Assembly (NCBI GenBank): GCA_030685025.1
Contig: JAUXWC010000281.1
Location: forward strand, 1 to 64,000
Direction: 5' to 3'
Origin: Rhodoferax sp.
Lineage (GTDB): Bacteria; Pseudomonadota; Gammaproteobacteria; Burkholderiales; Burkholderiaceae_C
Length of the DNA: 64,000 nt
Below are positions 46,185-56,653 of this stretch, one piece after another (position 1 is the first letter of the stretch; every line of letters begins with the position of its first letter). The notes under the pieces are model-generated. The model was not told where the DNA came from. It saw nothing but the letters and a program-made list of their open reading frames with translations, and did no database searches. Position numbers and translations under genes: made by a program.

Positions 46185-47423
46185 TTATTGCTTGCGCTTC
46201 ACGAACAAATTGCGCTTGGCGTCTTCGGGGTAGGCAAAGGTGATGGCACCGTTCTTGACCATGCCCATGACCAGCATGTTGGCGGTCAATGCATCTTTGT
46301 CCTGGCTGCTGAACGGTCGCTCGTAAGTGGCGACCACCCCGTAGTACACGCGTTGCAGGTTTTCCAGAGAGGCCTTGATGGCTGGGCCGCTGAGATCGCC
46401 GTCACGAATGCCAAACAGCGAGTAGACCAACAGGTAGACCCCGTCATAACCTTGGGCGGCGGCCATCGGAACGGGAATCTTCTTGACCTGGTTGCGTCGC
46501 GCGTAGCTCACCAGAAACGAGGCGCGCCGTTCATTGCTCGGTTCGGCGATGAAGGTCTGGGCCATCAGGGCCCCGTCGGCGGCGTCTTTGGCGCCGTCAA
46601 TGAAGAACGGAAAGGACAGTGGCCAGGCGCCGACCTGGGGCACGGACCAGCCCATGGCCTTGCGGCCCTTGGCGATTACGGCATTTTCCGCACCCACGGT
46701 GTAGCTGAAGATGACGTTGGCGCCCGCCGCCTTGGCCGCCTTGAGTTCCTCGTCAAGGTTGGCTACCCCCAGCGGAAAGCGCGCCACGTGAACAGGCTTG
46801 AGTTGCTTGCTGGCCAGCGCGCTCTCCACATCGAGCAGGCCGGCAGCGCCGTAGCCGGTGGTATCGGCAAAGACGGCGACTTTGGTCCAGCCACGTTTGA
46901 CGATGTCATCGACCACGAAGGGCGCCTGGATAGCGTCCTTGGCCGACGTGCGGAAGATGTAGCTCTCGGGCGCCGGGTATTTGGCCGTTAGCGGGCTACC
47001 GGTGGCACAGGTGATGATCAGCGGGAGCTTGTTGTTCTGGAACACCTCCAATGATTTCGCAGCCACACCGGTGTTGCAAAAGCCGATGGTCGCCACGACC
47101 TTGTCCGCGAGCAGTTCCTGCGACGCCTTCAAACCAAGGTCCGGATTGGCTTGATCGTCCTTGATGACCAGTTGGATCTGCCGACCCAGGTAGCCGCCGA
47201 CGGCGTTGATCTCGTCAACCGCCTGCTTTACCCCGTTGAGCATGGGTACGCCAAAGTCCGCAGAGGGTCCGGTGAACGGGCCGATCAACCCGATCTTGAT
47301 GGTGTTTCCCGGGGCGACTGGCGCCAGGGCCGGCGCCGCTGACTGCGCGATGGCTTGGGCGAAGGCCATCCAACAGCCGAGGCCGGTCAGGAATGCCTGA
47401 GTGGAAAGAACTCTGTTCGCCAT
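46185..47423 (-). CDS. Branched-chain amino acid-type ABC substrate-binding protein
   Basis: A 412-residue periplasmic binding protein of the LivJ/peripla_BP_6 type. It has a signal peptide (to AIAQSAAP near residue 28), IKIGLIGPFTGPSADFGVPM at the start of the mature part and the two-lobed fold with LNGVKQAVDEINAVGGYLGR. No permease or ATPase genes are adjacent, so it is an orphan. AGGAG lies 6 bases before the ATG. The ligand may be an amino acid, amide or aromatic acid. Confidence 0.88.
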   Translation of the reverse strand: MANRVLSTQAFLTGLGCWMAFAQAIAQSAAPALAPVAPGNTIKIGLIGPFTGPSADFGVPMLNGVKQAVDEINAVGGYLGRQIQLVIKDDQANPDLGLKASQELLADKVVATIGFCNTGVAAKSLEVFQNNKLPLIITCATGSPLTAKYPAPESYIFRTSAKDAIQAPFVVDDIVKRGWTKVAVFADTTGYGAAGLLDVESALASKQLKPVHVARFPLGVANLDEELKAAKAAGANVIFSYTVGAENAVIAKGRKAMGWSVPQVGAWPLSFPFFIDGAKDAADGALMAQTFIAEPSNERRASFLVSYARRNQVKKIPVPMAAAQGYDGVYLLVYSLFGIRDGDLSGPAIKASLENLQRVYYGVVATYERPFSSQDKDALTANMLVMGMVKNGAITFAYPEDAKRNLFVKRKQ

Positions 47424-47538
47424 GATTCACTCCTATGGAGTCTTCATGGTAGCGAACCAGATGCTGGCGACGGACCCCGAGTTACCCCTAGAAACGCAGC
47501 CTCGTCAGGATTCTGTCAGAGCTGCAGGCCGTGCGCGC

Positions 47539-48303
<765 letters not shown>

Positions 48304-49083
48304 TTACGAATTTGACGCAGCCGCGAACAGTGCCCGCACCCGTTGCAGGTCGTCCGGGGTGTCCACGCCGTGTCCGGGCGCCTGCTCGGTCACATGCACC
48401 GCGATCTGGTGGCCATGCCAAAGCGCGCGCAATTGTTCCAACGCTTCGGTGATTTCCATGGGTGCAGGAGTCAACTTCGGAAATCGGCGCAGGAAGGCCA
48501 CCCGGTAGCCATACAAGCCAATATGGCGCAGTGGTGCGGGTGAGGGCAGCGCCATGGCGCCGTTGTCGGCGCCGTCACGCCACCACGGGATCGGTGCCCG
48601 GCTGAAATAGAGGGCGCGCTGCGTCGCGTCGAGGACAACCTTGACAACATTGGGATTGAGGTAGTCCGCCACATCCCCGATGGCGTGCGCGGCCGTGCTC
48701 ATGCTGAGGTCGGCGCGGCGAACCAACAGGTCGGCGACGGCCTCGGGCAGCAGCGGATCGATCAGCGGCTCGTCGCCCTGTACGTTGACGACGATGTCGC
48801 CATCGGGCAAATGCAGCAATTCACAGGCCTCTGCCAGTCGGTCGCTGCCGCTGGGGTGGTCCAGGCGCGTCAACACCGACTCAATGCCATGACTGCCGCA
48901 GGCATCCATGATGGCCTGGCTGTCCGCCGCCACCACGACACGGGCGGCGCCCGACGGTCCGTTGACGCCCTGCACACGTTGCGCCACCCGCACCACCATC
49001 GGCACGCCGCAAATGTCGGCCAATGGCTTGTTAGGCAGGCGGGTCGAAGCCAGTCGGGCCGGAATCAGAATCGTATAGCTCAA
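48304..49083 (-). CDS. kdsB: 3-deoxy-manno-octulosonate cytidylyltransferase
   Basis: Activates KDO with CTP for lipopolysaccharide core synthesis. The 259 residues show the nucleotide-binding N-terminus [20 protein letters not shown] (residues 5-24), [11 protein letters not shown] (about 99-109) and [20 protein letters not shown]. The start is TTG (49083), as no ATG fits the conserved N-terminus; AGGA lies about 11 bases upstream. It lies with lpxK, another lipid A gene. Confidence 0.96.
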   Translation of the reverse strand: MSYTILIPARLASTRLPNKPLADICGVPMVVRVAQRVQGVNGPSGAARVVVAADSQAIMDACGSHGIESVLTRLDHPSGSDRLAEACELLHLPDGDIVVNVQGDEPLIDPLLPEAVADLLVRRADLSMSTAAHAIGDVADYLNPNVVKVVLDATQRALYFSRAPIPWWRDGADNGAMALPSPAPLRHIGLYGYRVAFLRRFPKLTPAPMEITEALEQLRALWHGHQIAVHVTEQAPGHGVDTPDDLQRVRALFAAASNS

Positions 49084-49116
49084 GGTGTCAGGTCCTGGCG
49101 AGGTCCGGCTACACAG

Positions 49117-49299
49117 TCACAGTCCGAGTTCCTCGTCCGACAGGACCCTGGCCTGCGCCTCCAGCAGGACCGGGATGTCGTCGTGCACGGGGTAGGCCAG
49201 GCGCGCGCTGCGCGAGATCAGCTCCTGCTTGTCGCGGTCATATTCGAGTGGGCCCTTGGTGACCGGGCAAACCAGCAGTTCAAGTAGTCGTGTGTCCAT
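49117..49299 (-). CDS. Trm112 family protein
   Basis: A 60-residue protein of the Trm112/DUF343 family, which in other organisms activates methyltransferases. The family start [21 protein letters not shown] is clear, but of the usual zinc-binding cysteines only one remains (residue 11), which is common in proteobacterial members. Its start overlaps the lpxK tail by 20 bases. The standard neighbour of kdsB and lpxK. Confidence 0.9.
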   Translation of the reverse strand: MDTRLLELLVCPVTKGPLEYDRDKQELISRSARLAYPVHDDIPVLLEAQARVLSDEELGL

Positions 49300-50326
49300 G
49301 CAGAGATGATAACTTTGCCGGCAGTCGTGCCCGCAGCAGACGCTCCAGTGCGCTCAAGAATGCCGGCTCGATGTCAACCTGCAGCGGCACTGCCAGGGCC
49401 TCGGGGTTGCGGCGCCAGAGTTTGACCGCATCCTTCTCGGTGCACAGGAGCGTGAAGTGCGCATCGTGCGGGGGGTCCCAGTCGTCAAAACTCGCATGAT
49501 CGGGCAAGGCCACGCTCTCGGCCAGCACCAGGCCCGCGGACCGCAGCATTGCAAAGAACTTCTCGGGCTGCGCAATGGCCGCAACGGCTCGCAATGGTTT
49601 GGCGCCGGGCCCGGCCAGCGTGGCCAGCGCAACCTGGCTCCCATCGGCCCGCACCGCGTGCCCGACCAGCGTTCGGGGCGCCGTGAAGCCAGCGAAAGCA
49701 GGGCGTGAGCCGCTGTGCAAGACCAGATCGACCGGTCTGGGCCAGGGTTCGCGCAGGGGACCCGCGGGCAGCAGGCAGCCGTTGCCAACGCCACGATCAT
49801 CAAAGACACAGATTTCGATGTCCCGTTGCAGGCCATGGTGTTGCAGGCCATCGTCCGACAAAATCACCTGCGTGCTTGGGTAGGCCGCCAACAGGGCTCG
49901 GGCGGCATCGGCACGGCGTGACGCCACGAACACCGGGACGCCAGTCGATCGCCGGATCAGCAGCGGTTCGTCCCCGAATTCGTCGGCGTGGCCATCAGTT
50001 CTTACCTCTCGGCAGTCGGCGGTGGCTCGCCCATAGCCACGTGATACGACGCCGATCGTCCAGCCTTGTGTGCGCAGGTGTTGCGCCAGCGCGATCACGA
50101 TCGGGGTCTTGCCAACTCCGCCCGCCACCACGTTGCCGACGATGACAACCAGCGCATCCACGCGATGTTGCGTGGCCCAACCCGACCGGTAGACCCAGCG
50201 CCTGAGCCTTGCCAGCAGACCGTAGAGCAGGGACAAGGGCCACATCGACCAGGCCCACAACCCGCGATGGGTCCAGCCACGCAGCACCCGTGCGTGCAGG
50301 GTCGACTGATGCGGGGCTCTGGCCAT
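49280..50326 (-). CDS. lpxK: Tetraacyldisaccharide 4'-kinase
   Basis: Phosphorylates the lipid A precursor at the 4' position on the inner membrane. The 348-residue protein has an N-terminal membrane-anchor helix ([21 protein letters not shown], about 24-44), the Walker A-type [16 protein letters not shown] (about 62-77) and [19 protein letters not shown] with the DDGxQ motif (about 150). The ATG at 50326 is chosen, giving a 5-base gap after exbD; the frame is open far upstream but lies inside exbD. Confidence 0.95.
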   Translation of the reverse strand: MARAPHQSTLHARVLRGWTHRGLWAWSMWPLSLLYGLLARLRRWVYRSGWATQHRVDALVVIVGNVVAGGVGKTPIVIALAQHLRTQGWTIGVVSRGYGRATADCREVRTDGHADEFGDEPLLIRRSTGVPVFVASRRADAARALLAAYPSTQVILSDDGLQHHGLQRDIEICVFDDRGVGNGCLLPAGPLREPWPRPVDLVLHSGSRPAFAGFTAPRTLVGHAVRADGSQVALATLAGPGAKPLRAVAAIAQPEKFFAMLRSAGLVLAESVALPDHASFDDWDPPHDAHFTLLCTEKDAVKLWRRNPEALAVPLQVDIEPAFLSALERLLRARLPAKLSSLHGHTTT

Positions 50327-50331
50327 GCGCG

Positions 50332-50760
50332 CTACTTCGATCCAGCTTGGGCCGATGACTGGGTTGCAAAGGTGATTTGGGTCAGACCGGAACGTCGCGC
50401 TGCTTCCATGACGGTGACCACCGCCTGGTGTCGTGCGCTGGCGTCGGCGCTGATCACCACCACGGTGTCCTTGCCGGCTTTTGCGCCGTCGAGCATGGCT
50501 TTGGAGAGCGTCTCCAGGCTTCGCCCGCTGACGGGCAAGCGATTGACGCTGTAGGCGCCTTCTGCGTTGACCGTCACCAGCAGTTCCTTGGGGTAGTCGC
50601 GTTGCGCATCGGTGTCGGCCACGGGCAGTTTGAGCTGCATTTCCGTGTACTTGCTGTAGGTTGTCGAGAGCATCAGAAAGATCAGGACCACCAGCAGCAC
50701 ATCGATGAAGGGAATCAGGTTGATCTCGGGCTCGTCGCGCGAGCCGGCACGAAAGTTCAT
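50332..50760 (-). CDS. exbD: Biopolymer transport protein ExbD/TolR
   Basis: A 142-residue inner-membrane protein with one helix ([20 protein letters not shown], about 14-33) containing the proton-carrying Asp, and a periplasmic domain. It forms the energy-coupling motor with ExbB. No TonB gene is adjacent; this exbBD pair next to lpxK is usual in betaproteobacteria. Start overlaps the exbB stop by ATGA. Confidence 0.92.
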   Translation of the reverse strand: MNFRAGSRDEPEINLIPFIDVLLVVLIFLMLSTTYSKYTEMQLKLPVADTDAQRDYPKELLVTVNAEGAYSVNRLPVSGRSLETLSKAMLDGAKAGKDTVVVISADASARHQAVVTVMEAARRSGLTQITFATQSSAQAGSK

Positions 50761-51407
50761 CGTGTCTTGCCCAAGGCGTTGAGGTGGCGCACCAGCCGTT
50801 CCGAGGCCAATTCAAGGGTCAGCAAATAGGCGTCCACGCGGGCACGAAAGTAGCGCCAGAAGATCAGCGACGGAATGGCGATGATCAGGCCAAAGGCCGT
50901 GTTGTACAGGGCCACCGAAATGCCGTGTGCCAGTTGCGCCGGGTTGCCACCGGTGGCACCGCCTGTGGGTGACTGCGAGCCGAAAATCTCGATCATGCCC
51001 ACCACGGTACCGAACAGTCCCATCAGTGGTGCGGTGGAGGCGATGGTTGCCAATGCGCTGAGGTAGCGCTCCAGGCGATGGGCCACCACCCGCCCGGTGC
51101 CTTCCATGGCTGAGCGCAAATCCTCTTCGCTGCAACGGGGGTGGGCATTGACCATGCGCAGACCGCTGGCCAGTACCTCGCCGAGCGCCGAGTTTCGTTC
51201 CAACTGGGTCACCACATCGGGGCCGGGCACCGATGATCGCGCCACGTTCAAGACTTCGTCGAGCAGCTTGGGCGGGGCTACCTTGATCGTCTTGAGGCTG
51301 ACGAAGCGCTCAATGATCAGCGCCAGGGCCAGCACTGAGCAGGCAATCAGGGGCCAGATTGGCCAGCCAGCGGCTTGTATGATGGAAAACAAATTGGATC
51401 TCCGCAT
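50757..51407 (-). CDS. exbB: Biopolymer transport protein ExbB/TolQ (MotA/TolQ/ExbB proton channel)
   Basis: A 216-residue inner-membrane protein with three helices. Visible are [20 protein letters not shown] (about 19-38), the family core [22 protein letters not shown] (about 122-143) and [21 protein letters not shown] (about 167-187). Forms the proton channel with ExbD. First gene of a six-gene unit running to adk. Confidence 0.92.
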   Translation of the reverse strand: MRRSNLFSIIQAAGWPIWPLIACSVLALALIIERFVSLKTIKVAPPKLLDEVLNVARSSVPGPDVVTQLERNSALGEVLASGLRMVNAHPRCSEEDLRSAMEGTGRVVAHRLERYLSALATIASTAPLMGLFGTVVGMIEIFGSQSPTGGATGGNPAQLAHGISVALYNTAFGLIIAIPSLIFWRYFRARVDAYLLTLELASERLVRHLNALGKTR

Positions 51408-51723
51408 AGATGAAATGCACAGCGATTATGGCCCACAGCGTCGCTCGCCGGCCCGGTGTGGCCGACGGGTGCGGCCGCAACCATTGAGCCCACAAATACT
51501 GTGGATAACTTTGTGAAGAACTGGGCTGAATTGCCCTTCTTGGCAATGCTGATGCGGCTTTGCGACGGATTGATGACAAAAACAGCACAGTTAATCTCAA
51601 TGAAATCAATGACTTATCACGTAGAACCGATGATTTTGCTCACTTGGGCCTGGTCGCAAGGTGTAGCCGCTGAAATGTGGAGTACTTTGTTGCGCAGTGC
51701 GTTGGCAACGCGCGGAAATGCTG
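51408..51723. other. Divergent intergenic region with a DnaA-box sequence
   Basis: The 316 bases between exbB and xseA hold no convincing gene. A perfect 9-base DnaA box on the minus strand (TTATCCACA; TGTGGATAA at 51500-51508) is followed by a TTTGTGAAGAACTG tract. The central part (about 51580-51640) is clearly more AT-rich than its surroundings and probably carries the divergent promoters. Replication genes are absent nearby, so this is not a replication origin on present evidence. Confidence 0.5.
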
Positions 51724-53037
51724 ATGTCTGAGTTTGACAAGCATGAGTTGACGCCGCCAATCTGGCAAGTTGGCGCGCTCTGCCGCGCCATTGCTGGTGT
51801 GATCGATGCCAAGCTCAATCCGGTCGCCGTGCGCGGCGAGCTTTCGGGCTTCACACGCGCAGCCAGTGGGCATTGCTACTTCACGCTCAAGGACGACAGC
51901 GGTCAGCTTCGGTGTGCCATGTTCAGGCGCAGCGCCAGCTTGTTGGATTTCTCGCCTCGCGATGGCGAAATGGTCGAAGTTCGCGGACAGCTTGGTGTCT
52001 ACGAGGCCAGGGGGGATCTCCAACTCGTGGTTCAGAACATGAGCCGATCCGGTCAGGGAGCGCTTTTCGAGCAGTTCCTCAAGCTTAAGGGCATGCTGGA
52101 GGCCGAGGGCTTGTTTGCACCGGAGCGCAAGCGTCCCCTGCCATCCATGCCGCATGGCATTGGCTTGGTGACATCGTTGGGCGCGGCCGCTTTGCACGAT
52201 GTCGTCACTGCGTTGCGCCGTCGGGTCCCGCATATTCCGGTCGTGCTGGCGCCGGCCAGCGTGCAAGGGTCGGCTGCGCCGATCGAGCTGAGCCGGGCCT
52301 TGATGAGCCTGTACGCGTTGGCGCGCGGCGGCGACGATGGCGCAAGCGATGTCACCCGGCGAATCGATGTCATCTTGTTGGTGCGTGGGGGCGGCTCGAT
52401 GGAGGACATGTGGGCCTTCAATGACGAGCAGTTGGCGCGAACGGTAGCCAGCAGTCCGGTGCCTATCGTCACTGGTGTTGGACATGAAACCGATTTCTGC
52501 ATGGTTGACTTTGTCGCGGATCTGCGCGCACCGACTCCCACCGCGGCGGCAGAACTGGTCGCACAGGCGCGGTCGGTGAGCCTGGAGGGGATCGAGGCGG
52601 CTCGCTTGCGTTTGCAGAAAACCGCGCTACGCCGAGTTGATGCGCTTGGACAACGCCTGGACCAGGCGATTGGCCGCATCGCCCGACCTTCGGCGATCAC
52701 TGCGGCGCATCGGTTGCGCCTGGGCGCCCGGGCACAACGCATGCAGTTTTCCGTGCAGCTAAGCTTGCGCCGCCACCGCTCCGACGCCGCGTCGGCCCAG
52801 ATCGACTTGCCCGTGAAGCTTCGTCACCATGTGGACAAAATGAAGGAACGCCTCGCCCGCGCCCAGTTGAGGCTTGAGTTGCTTGATCCCAAGTGGGTTC
52901 TGCAGCGGGGTTATGCCTGGCTGAGTAGCGCCGACGGCAAAGCGATCGTCAGCGTGGGGCAGGTCCAGATCGGGCAGAACTTGACGGCCACCCTTGCTGA
53001 CGGCGAGGTTGATTTGACGGTGACCGGCGTCGGTTGA
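51724..53037 (+). CDS. xseA: Exodeoxyribonuclease VII large subunit
   Basis: Degrades single-stranded DNA in both directions, with XseB as partner. The 437 residues have an N-terminal OB-fold ([20 protein letters not shown], about 37-56), the conserved [20 protein letters not shown] (about 141-160), [16 protein letters not shown] (about 218-233), GVGHETDFC, and a coiled-coil region before the C-terminus. The ATG at 51724 gives the family start with GGAA upstream. xseB is not in the window. Confidence 0.95.
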   Translation: MSEFDKHELTPPIWQVGALCRAIAGVIDAKLNPVAVRGELSGFTRAASGHCYFTLKDDSGQLRCAMFRRSASLLDFSPRDGEMVEVRGQLGVYEARGDLQLVVQNMSRSGQGALFEQFLKLKGMLEAEGLFAPERKRPLPSMPHGIGLVTSLGAAALHDVVTALRRRVPHIPVVLAPASVQGSAAPIELSRALMSLYALARGGDDGASDVTRRIDVILLVRGGGSMEDMWAFNDEQLARTVASSPVPIVTGVGHETDFCMVDFVADLRAPTPTAAAELVAQARSVSLEGIEAARLRLQKTALRRVDALGQRLDQAIGRIARPSAITAAHRLRLGARAQRMQFSVQLSLRRHRSDAASAQIDLPVKLRHHVDKMKERLARAQLRLELLDPKWVLQRGYAWLSSADGKAIVSVGQVQIGQNLTATLADGEVDLTVTGVG

Positions 53038-53087
53038 GCGATATTCCTACAATGACGCGTTTTGATTCGCTAACTCACGAGGACTCC

Positions 53088-53669
53088 ATGGAACATACTC
53101 TGCCCGCCTTGCCCTACGCGTTGGACGCTCTGGCGCCACACTATTCCAGGGAAACCCTGGAGTTTCACCATGGCAAGCATCACAACGCCTACGTCGTGAA
53201 TCTCAACAACCTGCAGAAGGGTACCGAGTTCGAGACAATGGCCCTGGAAGACATCATCAAGAAGGCCAGTGGCGGCATCTACAACAACGCGGCGCAGATC
53301 TGGAACCACACGTTCTTCTGGAGTTGCATGAAACCAGCGGGTGGCGGCGTGCCGTCAGGCGCGTTGGCTGCGGCGATTCAAGCCAAATGGGGTAGCTACG
53401 GTGCATTCCGGGACGCGTTCGTGAAATCGGCCGTGGGCAATTTCGGCTCAGGCTGGACCTGGTTGGTGAAGAAGCCGGATGGCTCCGTTGACATCGTCAA
53501 TACCGGTGCTGCGGGCACTCCCTTGACAACGGCTGACAAGGCCTTGCTGACGGTCGACGTGTGGGAGCATGCCTACTACATCGACTACCGTAATTTGCGT
53601 CAAAAGTTTGTGGAGACGTTTCTGGACAAACTGGCAAACTGGGACTTCGCCCAGGCAAATTTCGCCTGA
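53088..53669 (+). CDS. sodB: Superoxide dismutase [Fe] (Fe/Mn family)
   Basis: Converts superoxide to hydrogen peroxide and oxygen. The 193 residues have the metal ligands in [13 protein letters not shown] (His26-region), [13 protein letters not shown] (His about 74), and [13 protein letters not shown] (Asp and His about 157-161). The NHTFFWSCM and AAGTP context favours the iron type. The ATG at 53088 has GAGGAC upstream. It starts 50 bases after xseA; the stop lies 5 bases from the converging DUF192 gene with no visible terminator. Confidence 0.95.
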   Translation: MEHTLPALPYALDALAPHYSRETLEFHHGKHHNAYVVNLNNLQKGTEFETMALEDIIKKASGGIYNNAAQIWNHTFFWSCMKPAGGGVPSGALAAAIQAKWGSYGAFRDAFVKSAVGNFGSGWTWLVKKPDGSVDIVNTGAAGTPLTTADKALLTVDVWEHAYYIDYRNLRQKFVETFLDKLANWDFAQANFA

Positions 53670-53674
53670 GTGAG

Positions 53675-54130
53675 TCAGTTCGGCGTGCCAAACGGCGCGC
53701 CGCGAAGCCTGGAGCCTGCCTTGATCCCCTTCTTGGCAAACCAGCCCTTGTTCATTTCCAGAACAAAACGCACCGGCTTGCTTGAGCAATGCGAGTCGCT
53801 CGTTTGCGGTTTCATGTCTGCAAGGTTGACGATGGTCCCGTCGTCGGTGACAAACGCCGCAGTGAGCGGCAACAGCGTGTTTTTCATCCAGAAGCACTGA
53901 GCCGATGCCTGCTCGAACACGAACAACATGCCCTCGCCTTGCGGCATCTCGCCACGAAACATCAGACCGGTGGCGCGTTGCTCCGGGGTCTGGGCGACTT
54001 GAGCGTCCACCTGGTGTATGCCCGCCGACAGGGTCACGCGTGGCAAGTCGAGTTGCGGGCCACTCTGAGCGTGGGCGACACCAAACAACAGCGTCAATAC
54101 GGTCAGCGTGCGGAATTGAAGATTCTTCAT
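53675..54130 (-). CDS. DUF192 family exported protein
   Basis: A 151-residue protein with a signal peptide (to GVAHAQSG near residue 23) and the DUF192 core: QRATGLMFRGEMPQGEGMLF (about 52-71), FWMKNTLLPLTAAFV and VLEMNKGWFAKKGIKAGSRL. The function of the family is unknown; the protein should be periplasmic. Monocistronic as far as seen. Confidence 0.88.
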   Translation of the reverse strand: MKNLQFRTLTVLTLLFGVAHAQSGPQLDLPRVTLSAGIHQVDAQVAQTPEQRATGLMFRGEMPQGEGMLFVFEQASAQCFWMKNTLLPLTAAFVTDDGTIVNLADMKPQTSDSHCSSKPVRFVLEMNKGWFAKKGIKAGSRLRGAPFGTPN

Positions 54131-54164
54131 GGGCTAATTGTGCCGTCGTCCGAAGGCTTCGTTG

Positions 54165-54191
54165 ACAAAAAAAATGCCCGCAGCGCGGGCA
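54165..54191 (-). terminator. Intrinsic terminator of the Lys/Ala-rich protein gene
   Basis: Read on the minus strand: stem TGCCCGC/GCGGGCA (54175-54191, 3-base loop) followed by eight or more T. It lies 21 bases after the stop of the gene at 54212-54559. Confidence 0.88.
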
Positions 54192-54211
54192 CTTCCGTCA
54201 GCAGTCAAGAA

Positions 54212-54559
54212 TTACTTCTTGGCGGCAGCCTTTTCTTCCTTGGCCTTCTTGGCGGCAGCGGCTTTTTCTTCAGCCTTGGCCTTCTTCGCGGCGGCCTTTT
54301 CTTCCTTGGCCTTCTTGGCGGCAGCAGCTTTCTCTTCCTTCATCTTCTTGGCGGCAGCAGCCTTTTCAGCCTTGGCGTCAGCAGCAGCGGCTGGCTTGGC
54401 TTCTTCTTTCTTGGCTTCGACCTTGGCAGGTGCGGCGGCAGCAGGTGCGGCAGCCGCTGCGGGAGCAGCAGCCTTGGCGGGAGCAGCCGGGGCGGCGGCT
54501 TGGGCAAAAGCACCAGCGGCGAAGAGACCAGCAACCAAAGCGGCGAGGAGTTTGTTCAT
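54212..54559 (-). CDS. Exported Lys/Ala-rich 11-residue-repeat protein
   Basis: A 115-residue secreted or periplasmic protein of unknown function. The first 20 residues form a signal peptide (MNKLLAALVAGLFAAGAFAQ). An Ala/Pro linker follows, then from about residue 65 four 11-residue repeats (KAAAAKKMKEE, KAAAAKKAKEE, KAAAKKAKAEE, KAAAAKKAKEE) plus a half repeat. This pattern should form a long charged helix and resembles the 11-mer helices of group 3 LEA proteins, though no homology is claimed. AGGAAA lies before the ATG and a strong terminator follows. Confidence 0.75.
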   Translation of the reverse strand: MNKLLAALVAGLFAAGAFAQAAAPAAPAKAAAPAAAAAPAAAAPAKVEAKKEEAKPAAAADAKAEKAAAAKKMKEEKAAAAKKAKEEKAAAKKAKAEEKAAAAKKAKEEKAAAKK

Positions 54560-54576
54560 TTGTCAGTTTCCTAGAT

Positions 54577-54586
54577 ATAACGTTAT
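54577..54586. promoter_or_regulatory. ATAACGTTAT palindrome before the Lys/Ala-rich gene
   Basis: A perfect 10-base palindrome 18 bases upstream of the ATG of the Lys/Ala-rich protein gene, overlapping the expected promoter or 5' leader. The rest of the 229-base region between that gene and icd shows no further gene. Confidence 0.3.
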
Positions 54587-54788
54587 GTTAGAAAGTGCCC
54601 CCTTTTGCGAGGTCGGCACACCCGTAACGATATTGGTTTGCTGGTGGTTGACAGAAATGCGTAAATTTTTGACGCTAGAATCTAAAAACTGTACCCAAAC
54701 GGTCAAGTTCACCGCTTTGTAAGTTGGCGGCGCTCTAAAAATCACCCCATTCTCGAACTCAACCCGCATCAATCGGAGACGATTCTAA

Positions 54789-56042
<1,254 letters not shown>

Positions 56043-56059
56043 TCGCACTGCCGGAGCGT

Positions 56060-56128
56060 GGCCGGCTCGGTCCGGCCTGACTTCTTCCCTCGGAACCGCT
56101 CCAGTCCATTGGCTGGTAGCGGTTTTGT
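56060..56128 (+). terminator. Hairpins after icd, second resembling an intrinsic terminator
   Basis: First hairpin: GGCCGG-CTCGGT-CCGGCC (56060-56077), without a T-run. Second: AACCGCT (56094-56100) pairs with AGCGGTT (56118-56124), with CCAG/CTGG pairing inside, followed by TTGTTAC. The second is a likely terminator for icd. Confidence 0.6.
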
Positions 56129-56212
56129 TACTTCTACGCTTGAATGCCTGGAATCCGACACCACCTTCGACTGCGTATGGGCACGGTGTTGGTCGGGTCG
56201 ATAGAATGGTTT

Positions 56213-56575
56213 ATGGTCACCAAGTCCCCCGCAATTCCACCGGTCCCTCCCGTACGTCAGCCTGATCGCGATGATGGCGGCTCGGTGGTTCTGGAACGCC
56301 GCACCCAGAAGGTCAGGCCACCTCAGATGTACCAGGTCGTGATGCTCAACGACGACTACACGCCAATGGAGTTCGTGGTGGTCGTGATTCAGGAATTCTT
56401 TGGCAAGGATCTGGAAGCCGCGACACAGATCATGCTCAAGATTCACCTTGAAGGCCGAGGCGTTTGTGGCGTGTACTCGAAGGATGTTGCAGCGACCAAG
56501 GTCGATCAGGTGCTCGATGCGGCCAGCAAGGCCGGGCACCCCTTGAAGTGCATCAGTGAACCCGTGGACTTTTAG
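56213..56575 (+). CDS. clpS: ATP-dependent Clp protease adaptor ClpS
   Basis: Delivers N-end-rule substrates to ClpAP. The 120 residues have a flexible N-terminal extension and the ClpS core: [20 protein letters not shown] (about 43-62), [15 protein letters not shown] [20 protein letters not shown] (about 76-95). The ATG at 56213 is chosen because the proline-rich N-terminus starts there; upstream ATGs in frame lie in non-coding-like sequence. clpA follows 78 bases later. Confidence 0.95.
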   Translation: MVTKSPAIPPVPPVRQPDRDDGGSVVLERRTQKVRPPQMYQVVMLNDDYTPMEFVVVVIQEFFGKDLEAATQIMLKIHLEGRGVCGVYSKDVAATKVDQVLDAASKAGHPLKCISEPVDF

Positions 56576-56653
56576 GTCATCCGTGTTTGTTCAAACACGG
56601 GTCAGGAATCGGATTACAGTTAAGCACCGAAGCAAGGCAGAAAAGGAAATCTC

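Noticed and set aside
51500..51508. Replication origin at the DnaA box
   Set aside because: Only one convincing box and no dnaA, dnaN or gidA nearby.
51640..52485. 281-codon minus frame opposite xseA
   Set aside because: Covers the conserved OB-fold region of xseA; no signal or motif of its own.
54648..54681. TTGACA ... TAGAAT as the icd promoter
   Set aside because: The spacing is 22 bases, too long for a standard sigma-70 promoter; the true promoter is undecided.
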